A DNA stretch of 64,000 nt, taken from contig JAPFFF010000007.1 of NCBI GenBank assembly GCA_039105265.1, positions 1,488,001 to 1,552,000 on the forward strand. Direction: 5' to 3'. This DNA is from Tritrichomonas musculus. Taxonomy: Eukaryota; Parabasalia; Tritrichomonadida; Tritrichomonadidae. The translations under genes were made by a program, and so were the position numbers. Every line of letters begins with the position of its first letter. Within the stretch, counting starts at the first letter, position 1. Below are positions 21,701 to 30,600 of the stretch, piece by piece. The notes beneath the pieces are model-generated. The model saw only the letters and a list, made by a program, of their open reading frames with translations, searched no databases and was not told the DNA's origin.

Positions 21701-22295
21701 GAAGCAAGATAAAATAGCATTGAAAAGTGAAATTCCTGAACCGGTTGATTTGACCAATTATGCTCTGAAAAGTGAAAATGAAGAATTGAAGACAAGGATA
21801 GATAATACATCCAAATCTCAACAAGATTTAGCTATTCTCGTAGGCGAACATGTTTCTAGTATCGTATCGATAAATAGCAAAATTTCAAATTTAGAGAGAG
21901 AGAATGCAGCATTAAAGGCCGCTATAGCGAATTGTAAAATAGTGACTGAACATCGATTAATAACAGATAATGATTACACTCAAGAAGAATTTGATACATA
22001 TACTTTCATTCATTTTCAAAAAGAAATTGCAAATAGTGGATTTTTGAACCTTGCTGTTTATTTCGAGGATCTGCCTGACGGACGAATTGGATTACGAAAT
22101 GAGAATGGAACTTGGACAGTTGTTACTTATGATAGTTCAAGTCATTATACGATAGAAGTCATTTATTATACCGATAATTTGAATCATCCATTTCCTTATT
22201 ATTTGAAGTTGAATCACATCATAGGAATCAATTGTGTTGTTGAAGATACAACATTACAAGTCATCGAAAATAAAATTGAATTTCCAGATTTGTAA
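18750..22295 (+). CDS. Fibre- or spike-like coiled-coil protein 2
   Basis: 1,181 residues. The N-terminal half is beta-rich; around residues 505-550 lies a coiled coil (SNTIDVVSVDVDNLDKSVEN), directly followed by a glycine-containing hydrophobic segment (MVAGLIGFNAKGISFGIKSI) that could insert into a membrane or pack in a trimer core. Further coiled coils lie near 810-860 and 1000-1070 (SKISNLERENAALKAAI) and a beta-rich C-terminal domain closes the protein. The coiled coil followed by a hydrophobic glycine-rich stretch recalls penetration or fusion-type proteins of non-enveloped viruses, an inference only. The leader has TTTTTGTTGCAA, similar to leaders of other structural genes. Confidence 0.7.
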   Translation: MLTKFKGDIQFKVDGKTYLGSQLLTSKSNEFETVEGFSDYHVTRDALTVEDEKLNIQMNDDDITKLLQIDDKTEVFKINLRKNVFLDSEGKYIYQLSIYVLNKNFVCPCVTAAEDKKVTITEETSTTPYIKVDKNLNLDLKSLYINGEISIIYQLPLTHLKSTLPSIKCDIIDSRNSLKLHESDNLYLYKPSVITEETLTDNIDVYTMKWTIPTDYSIPDGLKFEFKEHCFGNIWTYIYSNGRWTGNNIKGRINGKIINKRNEQESGKSQTKYQERDGALIMIKRTPINILVGTNQNEWETNIFDKLKRIWDIESKVLLKDGTIEKGDKYGLNFDVEVWLPKYLEGDVIYNCASVHAYINGYSTKKDSLNFSNWERVYLDFKIDSPKYNNRLSFIPENLYTGTADYDKNYMSLKGDLDTIEKLTYDYSSRHGIENQDLVLYLRKDLVDPIEEINWDKNTNPFEYIINQQYYEVSPNPNAATTLYTDYNITSSKIITADNITTMRSDLNLVSNTIDVVSVDVDNLDKSVENLKTRMTLTEKITEKLEADVDKIRLRQNIQMVAGLIGFNAKGISFGIKSISGVVSNMWKAWVESNAEMELADLSRSDGVSLSGVRNWCESGATTIPIFDEKEEEQILTVGGGKQLCYSFRDSMKKPLLKIVDKIEEMDNDYISRSELTRMDTIDIVIKVNEMDVPIILTAEEELKNGICVFKLFTSEGQKRLYIKIEQGTITDYKGVDTTTTIDTITIEGLPKSEEYRTKYLSWIDKSGKTITLTGENTDAKLIGCVIEKNTFIRLLVEKTPADIAFLSDIEALDEKINALAVNSHQNDVAMMSLEYPTTDEVNAALETIQQELAKKPNIEELYTKEEADAKYRSKNDLIYKDAVDVPFENVQDNSGTWEVKIKLTSGIHLVGTISNNDGFVKEFDYLFDYNGVITEDGVNVDVEIDGTTYNLTYYKSDSNGLCFYIDNGEDSFDTKLILAEKILKQDKIALKSEIPEPVDLTNYALKSENEELKTRIDNTSKSQQDLAILVGEHVSSIVSINSKISNLERENAALKAAIANCKIVTEHRLITDNDYTQEEFDTYTFIHFQKEIANSGFLNLAVYFEDLPDGRIGLRNENGTWTVVTYDSSSHYTIEVIYYTDNLNHPFPYYLKLNHIIGINCVVEDTTLQVIENKIEFPDL

Positions 22296-22313
22296 AAAAA
22301 TAAAAGTTCTCTC

Positions 22314-22847
22314 TTATACAACAACATATTTCAAACAAAGATGATAAACATTAACTAAATCATTAAATTCTTTGTTATAAACTTGTTTGAAATCTGTTAC
22401 CATTTCACCATCTTCATTAATTATTTTTATTGCTTCAATTTTTCGAATAGGTGATGCTTTAGATGCACAACATTTAATATCTTCATCAATATAAATTTCT
22501 ACAGATGAACAATTTTTACCTAATATTGTTTTGATTATTTCTTGTAAACTTGCAATTGGTATAATAATACAATTTTTAGATATTAAATTCGAAATTAAAG
22601 CTTTATCTTGATCTAATAATATTTTTGCATATGTTTCTAAAATTAAATATTTAACATCTTTTTCAATTTCATTATTTTTGATATCAGGTAATTCAATTTC
22701 ACGAGTTATAACAATATCTTCTTTCCCATCATCTCTTTTATTAATTATTATATTATTTGTTAAGTTGTTTGTACTTTGACTAGCTGCTGAAGGCTCTAAC
22801 GAAATATTAGCATTTACTCCTGCATTCGCTGCTCTTTTCTTAATCAT
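22314..22847 (-). CDS. 177-residue protein, unknown
   Basis: Starts at ATG 22847. N-terminus MIKKRAANAGVNANISLEPS is followed by an Asn/Ser-rich linker and then an alternating helix/strand domain from about residue 55 (REIELPDIKNNEIEKDVKYL) with two Cys pairs near CSSVEIYIDEDIKCCASK. Convergent with the second fibre-like gene, 18 bp from stop to stop. First of a leftward series (22.3-27.4 kb). Not recognised; a virion or assembly role is inferred from position. Confidence 0.65.
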   Translation of the reverse strand: MIKKRAANAGVNANISLEPSAASQSTNNLTNNIIINKRDDGKEDIVITREIELPDIKNNEIEKDVKYLILETYAKILLDQDKALISNLISKNCIIIPIASLQEIIKTILGKNCSSVEIYIDEDIKCCASKASPIRKIEAIKIINEDGEMVTDFKQVYNKEFNDLVNVYHLCLKYVVV

Positions 22848-22867
22848 TTTTGAGTTTCTGAAAAAAT

Positions 22868-23134
22868 TTATGAAATTTGAAAATACTTTTTGATGACTAA
22901 TGTGCGATCTAATGTTTGTTTCATCCTAAATATAATATCTTCAAGTTCATTAAAATCTGTTTCTATTTCTTTTTCTATAACACTTATATTCTTTGAAATA
23001 TTCATACATTCACAAGATTCAGTAAAACTATCTGTATTCATAAATGTATCAAATAATTCACTTTTGATTTCACTAAATAAATGTCTTAATTCTTGTCTAT
23101 CGTCCTTTAAAGCTTTTGGTAATGATAAAGTCAT
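22868..23134 (-). CDS. 88-residue helical protein, unknown
   Basis: Start set at ATG 23134 (MTLSLPKALKDDRQEL); the longer frame to 23164 would be encoded by the A/T-rich shared leader. The product is a two- to three-helix protein with acidic face and Cys pair CECMN. It is divergent from the small ORF at 23158 with only 23 bp between the two ATGs. Confidence 0.6.
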   Translation of the reverse strand: MTLSLPKALKDDRQELRHLFSEIKSELFDTFMNTDSFTESCECMNISKNISVIEKEIETDFNELEDIIFRMKQTLDRTLVIKKYFQIS

Positions 23135-23157
23135 TTTTTTAAAAATAAATAAAAAGA

Positions 23158-23268
23158 ATGGCATTTGGAAGTTTTAATAAAAAAATTAGTGCTAAACCAG
23201 CAGTCTTATTAAATCCAAGAAAAGATCCAAATATTATAAATAAGCCAATATTTCAACCTTTATCTTGA
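23158..23268 (+). CDS. 36-residue mini-protein with MAFGS N-terminus
   Basis: ATG at 23158, stop TGA at 23266-23268. The product begins MAFGSFNKKISAKPAV and ends IFQPLS. The first nine residues match the start of the amphipathic protein at 11356-11637 (MAFGSWIKKI), which is unlikely by chance in a 36-residue ORF and is the main reason to call it. Its 3' end overlaps by 16 bp the 3' end of the convergent gene at 23253. Confidence 0.4.
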   Translation: MAFGSFNKKISAKPAVLLNPRKDPNIINKPIFQPLS

Positions 23269-23489
23269 TTTCTAAAATCATGAAATCGAATTGGTCCAAT
23301 TGGATGAAGTGTTTTTTTGGGATAAATTTTTTGTATTTCTTTTCGAAGATTTCTATTTTCATTCTTTGGAAAATACATCAATGCCAATGAACCTTTTTCA
23401 TCAAGAAGAAACGGTTTTCTAGAACCATCATCGTCAATAACCCAAATTATTTTCCACTTTGACTTGTGTACATATCGTTGACCTTTCAT
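23253..23489 (-). CDS. 78-residue basic beta-rich protein, unknown
   Basis: ATG at 23489. The start MKGQRYVHKSKWKIIWVIDD suggests a beta-hairpin-rich fold, with DGSRKPFLLDEKGS as a turn and a basic tail with RKEIQKIYPKK. Lies at the downstream end of the leftward basic-protein cluster; its ATG directly abuts the stop triplet of the segment upstream. A small DNA-binding or virion protein is plausible but unproven. Confidence 0.55.
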   Translation of the reverse strand: MKGQRYVHKSKWKIIWVIDDDGSRKPFLLDEKGSLALMYFPKNENRNLRKEIQKIYPKKTLHPIGPIRFHDFRNQDKG

Positions 23490-24046
23490 TTATTTTTTTG
23501 GTCGACCAGATTGCCCTTTAACCGTTTTATCTAAATCTTTTAATTGTTTGATAGTTGCACCTTCAGGAATTGGAATTCCTTTCCTTTCTAATTTCTTGAC
23601 CATCTCATTATATATCTCATCTTTGGACCTCCACTTACCTTTTTGTTTTTGTTTTTGTTTTTGTTTTGGTGGATTTGAATTGGTTATTTTCAGATCATCT
23701 TCAATTGGAACATAATTATAATCAATTTCGACTATTGGTTCTTGTTTTGGTAATTCAGATGGTGGATTATCGAAATAATTATCTTCAAATTCAGATGGTG
23801 GATTATCGAAATAATTATCATAAAATTCAGGATTATCATCATATAGAGTTCTTAATGGTGACTCTTTTTGAACCGTTTTTGTTGGTTTTATTGAATCTTG
23901 AATAATATTTTGTTTGAATTTCTCACTATTTGGAAGAGTTGTAATAACTTGTTTTTGTTTTTGTTTTGGTTCTGGTTTTTGTCTTGGAAGATTTACATGA
24001 ACTACGGGAGGTAAATTTATTTTTTTCGGTTCATATTTCTTTGTGA
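23490..24046 (-). CDS. Lys/Gln/Pro-rich coding segment, start not assigned
   Basis: A leftward open stretch of over 180 codons ending in TAA at 23490-23492, with coding-like composition. It encodes a KQKQKQK run, two tandem copies of a 30-bp repeat (about 23755-23825, giving NYFDNPPSEFE-type repeats), and a basic end with KDLDKTVKGQSGRPKK. No convincing ATG of its own was found, so its relation to neighbouring genes is left open. The style (basic, proline and glutamine rich, repeated) matches the adjacent core-type proteins. Confidence 0.4.
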
Positions 24047-25573
24047 TTATTCTGTTCCTGGAATTTTTTTTTCCCCATTTAATCTTTTCATTATTGTTTG
24101 AGCATATTGTGATCGATTAGATAATGGAGGTCTTTGAGTTTGAGTACCGACTGCATCATTTGTTTCTGTTATTGGTGGTTGCACAGGTTCGCTAACGCTC
24201 ACTGGTGGGGGAGGTGGAGTTTCGGTTATTGGTTTTTGTTTTCTTTCTCTCTTTTTATATACTAGATTATTTGATTCAATTAATTCAATAATATCTTTTC
24301 TTTTCATTGTTTCATTAAAATCAATCCCATTTCTTCTTAACAATCTTCGAAGACTATCAATTTTAATTCCTTTATATTTTTCTCTCAATTCTTGATTTCT
24401 TTGTTTTGCTTCAGATAGCGGTTTTTTCGGTTTTGGTTCCGATTTTGGTTTTCTCTGTTTTGTTTGTTTTGGTATGGTTATTCCATTATCTTTACATTGC
24501 TTAATTAATTCTTGTTTCGATAAAATAAAATTGACAAAATATCCATTTTGATTCAATAAATTAAACAAATCATCTTTACTCAATGAGTCCCATTTTTGAG
24601 GATTCTTTTTTGTTTGTTTCTTCTCTTTCGCATCAACAAAATCTTTTGCTCTAGGAACATTCGCTCTTGTCTTCGCCTTTTTTGATTTTTTCCCAAATTT
24701 ACCTTTTGCTATATCTTTCATTGTTTGGGCTAAATCCATTCTTGTTGCATCTGCTGGAATTGGATTGAGCTCAACATCTTCTAAGTCTATTGAATTGATT
24801 GCATTTAATAAAGTTCCATAAGATAAATATTGATATCGACCTTTTTGAATACAATCTGCTTCATGTAACCAGATATTTAATTTTTCGTCATCTGTATTGT
24901 TATCTACATTATATCCTAATTTTTGTAATTTTTCTATTCTTTTAGCTTTTGGTATTTCACCATATTTAGCTATCATTTTATTTATTTTATCTAATCTTTT
25001 CTTCTCTTTCGCATCAACAAAATCTTTTGCTCTAGGAACATTTGCTCTTGTTCTTTTTTGTTTTGGCTCATTTTCTTTCGCCTTTTTTGGCTCATTTTCT
25101 TTCGCCTTTTTTGACTCATTTTCTTTCGCCTTTTTTGGTTTGAGTTTATCAACAAAATCTTTTGCTCTAGGAACATTTGCTCTTGTTCTTGGTTTCTTTT
25201 CATTGAGGACCCAATCGAGTTCACCATTTTTCAACATTCTTTGACCTTTCCTTTGTTTATATAATCTATGTGCTTCTAGTTTTTCTGGAGTAGGATCAAG
25301 AATTTCTAATGGAACGATCTTTTGTTTTGATCTTTTCTTCCATTCTGATGGAGTAAAAACATATTCATGTAATCCTTTCATCACATGAATTCTATTATCA
25401 GGTGTTTTTTCCATAAAATATCTCTTATCTTTAAATTCATAACTTTGTGCATATCCTTTCTTTGTTGTATTTATTTTTTTTACTTGTCTCTGGTTATGAT
25501 TATCTCGTTTCCTGAAAAACTCTTTCGCTTCTGGTGTTGTATTTGATCGTTTTGTATTTACTTTTTTTGACAT
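24047..25573 (-). CDS. Large basic protein with SAP-like modules and TRANVPRAKDFVD repeats, candidate core DNA-binding protein
   Basis: 508 residues, very Lys/Arg-rich. The 13-residue motif TRANVPRAKDFVD occurs three times (about residues 130, 175 and 303), each followed by a Lys-rich linker; a KKAKENE unit is repeated in tandem near 150-170. Three SAP/LEM-like helix-turn-helix modules are suggested: around 208-235 (RIEKLQKLGYNVDNNTDDEK), 328-360 (LSKDDLFNLLNQNGYFVN) and 405-435 (IDSLRRLLRRNGIDFNETM). The C-terminal region is Pro/Thr-rich. Basic proteins with SAP modules are typical of genome-condensing core proteins in this virus group. The motif repeat may be a binding or processing signal. 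Confidence 0.72.
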   Translation of the reverse strand: MSKKVNTKRSNTTPEAKEFFRKRDNHNQRQVKKINTTKKGYAQSYEFKDKRYFMEKTPDNRIHVMKGLHEYVFTPSEWKKRSKQKIVPLEILDPTPEKLEAHRLYKQRKGQRMLKNGELDWVLNEKKPRTRANVPRAKDFVDKLKPKKAKENESKKAKENEPKKAKENEPKQKRTRANVPRAKDFVDAKEKKRLDKINKMIAKYGEIPKAKRIEKLQKLGYNVDNNTDDEKLNIWLHEADCIQKGRYQYLSYGTLLNAINSIDLEDVELNPIPADATRMDLAQTMKDIAKGKFGKKSKKAKTRANVPRAKDFVDAKEKKQTKKNPQKWDSLSKDDLFNLLNQNGYFVNFILSKQELIKQCKDNGITIPKQTKQRKPKSEPKPKKPLSEAKQRNQELREKYKGIKIDSLRRLLRRNGIDFNETMKRKDIIELIESNNLVYKKRERKQKPITETPPPPPVSVSEPVQPPITETNDAVGTQTQRPPLSNRSQYAQTIMKRLNGEKKIPGTE

Positions 25574-25613
25574 TTTTACTTACAAAAATAATATCGAATT
25601 TCAATTTTTAAAT

Positions 25614-26192
25614 TTAATTCTTTGTTCTTCTTTTATATCCTTTTTGTGGTCCTGGTTTCTTTCTAGGTGTTCCATCTTTTTTCAATTCTCCTTTCTTTTG
25701 TCCTTTATCTGATCTTGTTTTTCTTGGTAATCGAGGTCCATAATGTCTTTCTCGTGGTTTTCTTGTTCCATTCGGTTTTTTCCTTGGTTGTCTTGGTTTA
25801 TTTGATGTTTTTCTTTTATTTTTATATCCTGTTTCTGCCCAACGTGCAAGAATTGCTTGTAATGTTTCTTTTGTATCATCAGGTGAAAAATGGATTCCTT
25901 CTTTTCTCGCAAAATCTTGTAAATCTTTTAAATTAACATGTGACCAATCATAAGCAGGTAGATCTAAATATTTTCTTGGTGTCTTTGGAGCTGGAGCTGC
26001 TGTTGCTTCTACTACATCTGCTGCTGCTTGCATTGCTTCTCCTGCTTGATTTAATACCTTTGCTGTTGATTTTTTGATTTTGATATCAGATAATGTCTTC
26101 GCTGAGGTTGTTGTTGTTGGTGGTCCTGTTGCGAATTTTATTTTACTTACACGTCTAGCGTTTCTTCCTGGATTGTTTTTTTTCGATGCCAT
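25614..26192 (-). CDS. Basic SAP-like protein with protamine-like tail
   Basis: 192 residues. An Ala-rich helix (QAGEAMQAAADVVEATAAPA) precedes a SAP-like module around residues 80-120 (VNLKDLQDFARKEGIHFSPD), then a tail of about 70 residues almost entirely Lys, Arg, Gly, Pro (for example KPRQPRKKPNGTRKPRER). This is the layout of a DNA-condensing virion core protein, comparable in style to adenovirus protein VII. It follows the larger SAP-like protein gene by 40 bp in the same leftward direction. Confidence 0.7.
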   Translation of the reverse strand: MASKKNNPGRNARRVSKIKFATGPPTTTTSAKTLSDIKIKKSTAKVLNQAGEAMQAAADVVEATAAPAPKTPRKYLDLPAYDWSHVNLKDLQDFARKEGIHFSPDDTKETLQAILARWAETGYKNKRKTSNKPRQPRKKPNGTRKPRERHYGPRLPRKTRSDKGQKKGELKKDGTPRKKPGPQKGYKRRTKN

Positions 26193-26240
26193 CTTTTATT
26201 TTTGATTTTTCATTAAATTATCAAAAAATAAAATTATTTT

Positions 26241-26507
26241 TTATCGTTCTTTTCTTCGATCCTTTTTATCTTTTTTGAGCTTGGTTTTCGTTTTGATTGT
26301 ATTCCGAAATGATCTTGGTGATGGTTTATACAAATCCGTATACCATGCTGGGAGCACAAGTTCTTTTATTGCTTTTGGTGGTCTTGTTGCTTTTGATGAT
26401 CCTGTTGCATTTGATGATCCTGATTTGACTGTAAAGATCATTACGGGGTTTGCTGGGGTTCGTGCTTTCTTTTTCGGTGTCGTCCTTCTTGTTTTTTTTA
26501 CTGGCAT
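26241..26507 (-). CDS. Short basic protein, candidate core peptide
   Basis: 88 residues, with Lys/Arg-rich ends (KKTRRTTPKKKARTP and KTKLKKDKKDRRKER) flanking a Ser/Ala-rich centre and an aromatic WYTDLY patch. Third member of the basic cluster, and in the same orientation. Likely DNA- or RNA-binding by charge; family unknown. Confidence 0.65.
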   Translation of the reverse strand: MPVKKTRRTTPKKKARTPANPVMIFTVKSGSSNATGSSKATRPPKAIKELVLPAWYTDLYKPSPRSFRNTIKTKTKLKKDKKDRRKER

Positions 26508-26545
26508 TTGATTCTTTCATTAAAATTAATTTTTCAAAAAACTAA

Positions 26546-26794
26546 TTACATCAAACCTATTTCCAGTTCTAACTTCTCTAATATAAATTGCTCTAACATA
26601 TTAATGAAATGAGTATCAATTTGATTAGCAATTCTTAAATTTAAAACAATTCTTTGATCAAATAGTCCAATTGATTTATTGAATATTTCATTCATCCAAT
26701 AATTTTTCATTTCTTGTGAATTTGCAAATCTCCATTCCAATATTAAGAATAACGTATTATTAATTTCTTTGAGTTCATTCTTGATGTAATTCAT
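26546..26794 (-). CDS. 82-residue helical protein, unknown
   Basis: Begins MNYIKNELKEINNTLFLILE and is a helical protein with hydrophobic heptads, ending LEKLELEIGLM. Its start overlaps the end of the upstream gene by 20 bp, the only clear same-strand coding overlap in this cluster, which suggests coupled expression. Confidence 0.6.
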   Translation of the reverse strand: MNYIKNELKEINNTLFLILEWRFANSQEMKNYWMNEIFNKSIGLFDQRIVLNLRIANQIDTHFINMLEQFILEKLELEIGLM

Positions 26795-27107
26795 TTTCTA
26801 TCTCATTAAAATCTTCTTCATTTTCATTTTCATTTTCCTCTTCTCCATTTTCAGGATCTTCAAAAGTTTTATTTAAGTTATCAACACTCTTTGATTTTGT
26901 TATTTTTCTATTGCCTCCTTTCAAATGTGGTCTTGATGGCCTATCTTTTTTCATCCAATCTGACCACCTTACTGAAAATTCATTACCTTCATATAAATAA
27001 TGAATACGAATATCTCCTCTTTTGTATTCATCTAATAATATACAATTTTCTTTAGCCATTTCTTCTCTCACTTTTTGAGTATTCCAACGGATCCTAGTCT
27101 TTGTCAT
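26775..27107 (-). CDS. 110-residue protein with a possible nuclease-associated beta domain and acidic tail
   Basis: Start set at ATG 27107 (MTKTRIRWNTQKVREEM). The pattern ENCILLDEYKRGDIRIHYLY followed by GNEFSVRWSDWMKKDRPSRP resembles the small domain often found in giant virus and phage proteins beside endonucleases (DUF723-like: leader helix, LLxxY, then a strand with GHxF/W). No zinc-binding cysteines are present. The C-terminus is almost pure Glu/Asn (about residues 80-105). Assignment to that domain is tentative. Confidence 0.55.
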   Translation of the reverse strand: MTKTRIRWNTQKVREEMAKENCILLDEYKRGDIRIHYLYEGNEFSVRWSDWMKKDRPSRPHLKGGNRKITKSKSVDNLNKTFEDPENGEEENENENEEDFNEIENELHQE

Positions 27108-27163
27108 ATATTTTTGAGACAAAATAAAAAATTAAAAAAATTAAAAAAGCTTATTGTTTATTC

Positions 27164-27424
27164 TCAAAGTTCAAAGTCATTGGGGTTATTTTTGATGTAC
27201 TCTTGGATTCTTTCTTTCATTTTCTTGATTCTCTCTTCCACACTTTGAAGACTTTCCTTTTTCTTAAAAATGAAATGCTCGCTACCTCGAATCGTTTCTC
27301 GAAGTTCTCTGGCTTCCCTATTCATATCATTTAAATCATGTAGATATTTGAAAAAATCTTCCTTCGAAGGATGGAAATTTGACAAAGCATCAATTATTGG
27401 TAACAATATTAATACAAATAACAT
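27164..27424 (-). CDS. Signal- or membrane-anchored coiled-coil protein
   Basis: 86 residues. The first 14 residues MLFVLILLPIIDAL form a hydrophobic anchor or signal peptide; the remainder is a charged coiled coil (EARELRETIRGSEHF, then EERIKKMKERIQEYI). Its ATG is preceded by promoter motif B (AACCGTTTTCATTTTTTT) within the bidirectional promoter shared with the 55-residue membrane protein. Family unknown. Confidence 0.65.
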   Translation of the reverse strand: MLFVLILLPIIDALSNFHPSKEDFFKYLHDLNDMNREARELRETIRGSEHFIFKKKESLQSVEERIKKMKERIQEYIKNNPNDFEL

Positions 27425-27473
27425 TGAAAAAAATGAAAACGGTTAGATCGGTTTTGACAGACCATTATTATTA
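27425..27473. promoter_or_regulatory. Bidirectional promoter (motif B left, motif A right)
   Basis: Between two divergent ATGs only 49 bp apart. Rightward strand reads CGGTTTTGACAGACCATTA just before the ATG at 27474 (motif A); leftward strand reads TAACCGTTTTCATTTTTTT just before the ATG at 27424 (motif B). Same grammar as the intergenic regions at 32801, 33386 and 36011. Confidence 0.7.
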
Positions 27474-27641
27474 ATGTCTGAACCTTTAATTGATCAATCT
27501 CAAAGTGAAAGAATTGACCACAACGATGATTATTGTTGTGATTCTCCACCTCCGAATTGGTGTTTATGGATTGTTGTTATGATCGTAATTATTAACATTT
27601 GCTTGAACCTTCTCCACTTTTGGTTAAATATATTGGGTTAG
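27474..27641 (+). CDS. 55-residue tail-anchored membrane protein
   Basis: ATG at 27474, TAG at 27639-27641. Residues 1-29 are polar and acidic with a Cys pair and SPPPNW; residues 30-55 form one hydrophobic helix (CLWIVVMIVIINICLNLL) at the C-terminus. Support beyond the ORF itself comes from motif A placed 5 bp upstream, exactly as for validated-looking genes nearby. Convergent with PolB, whose stop is 11 bp away. Confidence 0.6.
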   Translation: MSEPLIDQSQSERIDHNDDYCCDSPPPNWCLWIVVMIVIINICLNLLHFWLNILG

Positions 27642-27651
27642 TAAACAATCA

Positions 27652-30600
27652 TTAATATTCAAAATATTTTTCTCTCTTTCCTTCTTTATATGGTGTTGAT
27701 ATTCTTCTTTTGAATTCATTTAAGGTTGATACAGTCATATTTTTATTCATTTGGAAACATGGTTGACCTTTTGTAAGATCAAATGTTTGTTGATTCCCTT
27801 CGTATAAATATTTATATAATTTCATTGGATCATTATCAAATTCATTCTTATAAGCATATTTAATAGATTGTTCAGTTAATCCTTTCCCACGAGTCATATA
27901 ATCAATTTCACCTGTAGAATCTTGTAACTTATCAATATACATCTTTTTCATCAAAAAGTATGATTCAATTGATTCTGGCATTTCTTTGTGACCATTTATT
28001 GTTGGAAAATCTGAATGGAATTGACCTAAATATTTACCTATGAGTTCTCGATTATATTTTTCTTTATAAGCTTTTTGTAATTTTGGTAAATCATTTATTT
28101 CAATATGCATTGAATCAGTATCCTGATAATAAATATGACAACCAATATCAAATGCAAGACACATCACTTCATTCATGATTCTTTTTGACATACTTAATAC
28201 ATGAATACCTAATAATGAAAAATTAAAATGTTTATCAATTGGTCTCAATATTCTAACAGCATGCATATTATTTTGTAATTCAATATCTTCGACAATTTTG
28301 TTATAATTTTTGATCCAATAATTATCTAAAGTATCTTGATCATTAATGTATTTAAAATCTTTTTCAATAGGTCTTTCAATAGTTTTACCATAACAACTAT
28401 TCATAATTAATTTATATAAATTTTGTAAAGGATTGTCTTGACTTTTATATTCTAATCTTTTCTCAAATATTTTTTGAATTTCTTTTTGGATATGATATTC
28501 TCTTTTTCCAGGCCAATAATAACCTCTAATTAATTCGAAATCTATTTTTTGAAATTCAATGAGATCTTCTAAATAAATATTATCGACAATCATTTTGAAA
28601 GGTTTATCGAATTTATCATCATTAAGGTTACCATCTTTTGTTTTCTTAACGATTAATGGAAATGGATAATGTTTATGAATTCCAGTAACTAAAATTTCTA
28701 CTATATATGCACCTTGTTTTGATAAAAATTCATAATTTAATTCTGTTTTGGATATTACTACTGGTTTTCCTTGAACGGTATATAATCTATGAATTGCTGA
28801 AGGATATAAACTAACCGCGTCAAAATCTGCTAATTTTTCAGTGATATGCCACTTTTTGTTATAAGCAGTCATACATCTACCACCATAAACAGCATATGAA
28901 CAAAATTTCCTAACAATTCCACCTACTGAATATAAATCATGACCATAATAAACTTTATGATTAAATACATCATTAGCTAAAGAAGAAATTGAAATATATT
29001 TGAATGGATCGATTTTGAAATCTTGAATGAAACCTTGTCTAAATTTAACAAAACTTTCTCTTAATATTCGAACATCTTGATGACAATAAAATAATGCATA
29101 TTTCCACATATCAAATTCATTATTATTTAAACGGCATCCCTTAATTTTGTTAATATTTGAACGAAATAATTGATAATCTTGTTCAGTCCATGTTTTATCT
29201 TCTTCTTTACCTGCTTCATTAATTTGACCTTTATTTGTTCTTAATCTTTCAAATGTATAATATTTGTATGGGAAAATTTCTTTTTCACAAGGAATATTAA
29301 ACATTAATGGTAGATTAGATAGCTTGCAAGAGAAAATTGGATAACTATCTTTAAATGTTATCTTTTTGTTCTCAAATTTCAAAGTCATATTAAAACATTG
29401 ATTTCCTTTAATAATTGATGATAATATTTTTATATTTTGATTATTGTTTTGTAAAATCATTCTAATATCATAAGCCAAATTATGAAAATAACAAATTGAA
29501 TCAGTAGGTAAATATTTCAATAGATTTATATTACATTTTTCACCTAAGAATTCTTTCTTAATTTTCCCATCTAATGAATGTAAACAACATAAGAATGGAA
29601 TATGAATTTTTGAACTTGTATCAGATTCAAAATCACAAAACCAATAAGAAGTTTCTACTTGTTTGATTATTTTTGTTTTTGGTTCAATTAATTTACAACA
29701 ATATTCATCTTTATATTCTAATGTAGTATTTGAAATATCTTGATCAATTTCATTATAAAATATTGAATGTAATAAATGTTCTTGTGAATAATTAATTGGA
29801 ATGAAATAATTTTTCTTAAATAATTCTCTAATCAAGTTTGAAGAAGTTATAAATGATCTACCTTTTGTCCAATGATCTGTAATCCAATCTTTATTATATT
29901 TGTCTTCATCTAACTTTTCAATATTTTTGATATAATAATATGTAAATGGTGTCTTTTCTTCGATGAAATAATGTTTTTGATATACATTGAATTTATGAGT
30001 TCGTTCTGGTTCAGCTTTTTGTATACCCATATATGTTTTTCTTTTACCTTTATCCATTGAACGTACAGATTGTTTTTGAGCAACAGAATTATCATCAATA
30101 TAAGTTAAATTAAGATGAATATTAAATTCTTCACATAAATGATTAATACTACTTTGTGATAAATATCTATTTTGAATCCTTAATCTAATTTGATTTAATA
30201 ATGATTCTGAATAATTTCCAGTTTGTTGTAAAGCATAAATGAAACAACAATCATTTAATTCTTCTTTTATTTTCTTTGTCTTTTCATTAATTAAACTATC
30301 AAATATTTGTAATCGAACGAGGTAATCAATTAATACTTTTGGACAACCAGGTTTTAATAAATATTTAAAGAATCCTCCATCGACTGTATTTTTATGTTTT
30401 GGATGTTTTAATATACTAAATTTGATTTGAGAAAATAATGAAAATTCAGGTAATCTTTGACCTTCTAAATCATATTCCCAACCTGGATTCTTTTCAATTT
30501 GATAAATGAAATTTTCTTCTGTTAAATTCTTTAATAATTCTTCATAAGTTTTTCCATTTAAAGGTACAGAATGCCATTGACCTCCAACTGAATAAGATAA

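Noticed and set aside
22890-23177. Rightward 95-codon ORF
   Set aside because: Antisense of the 88-residue leftward gene; Ser/Ile-rich shadow.
24897-25244. Rightward ORF of 115 codons with Phe/Ser-rich translation
   Set aside because: Mirror of the Lys-rich leftward gene at 24047-25573; composition is that of an antisense shadow.
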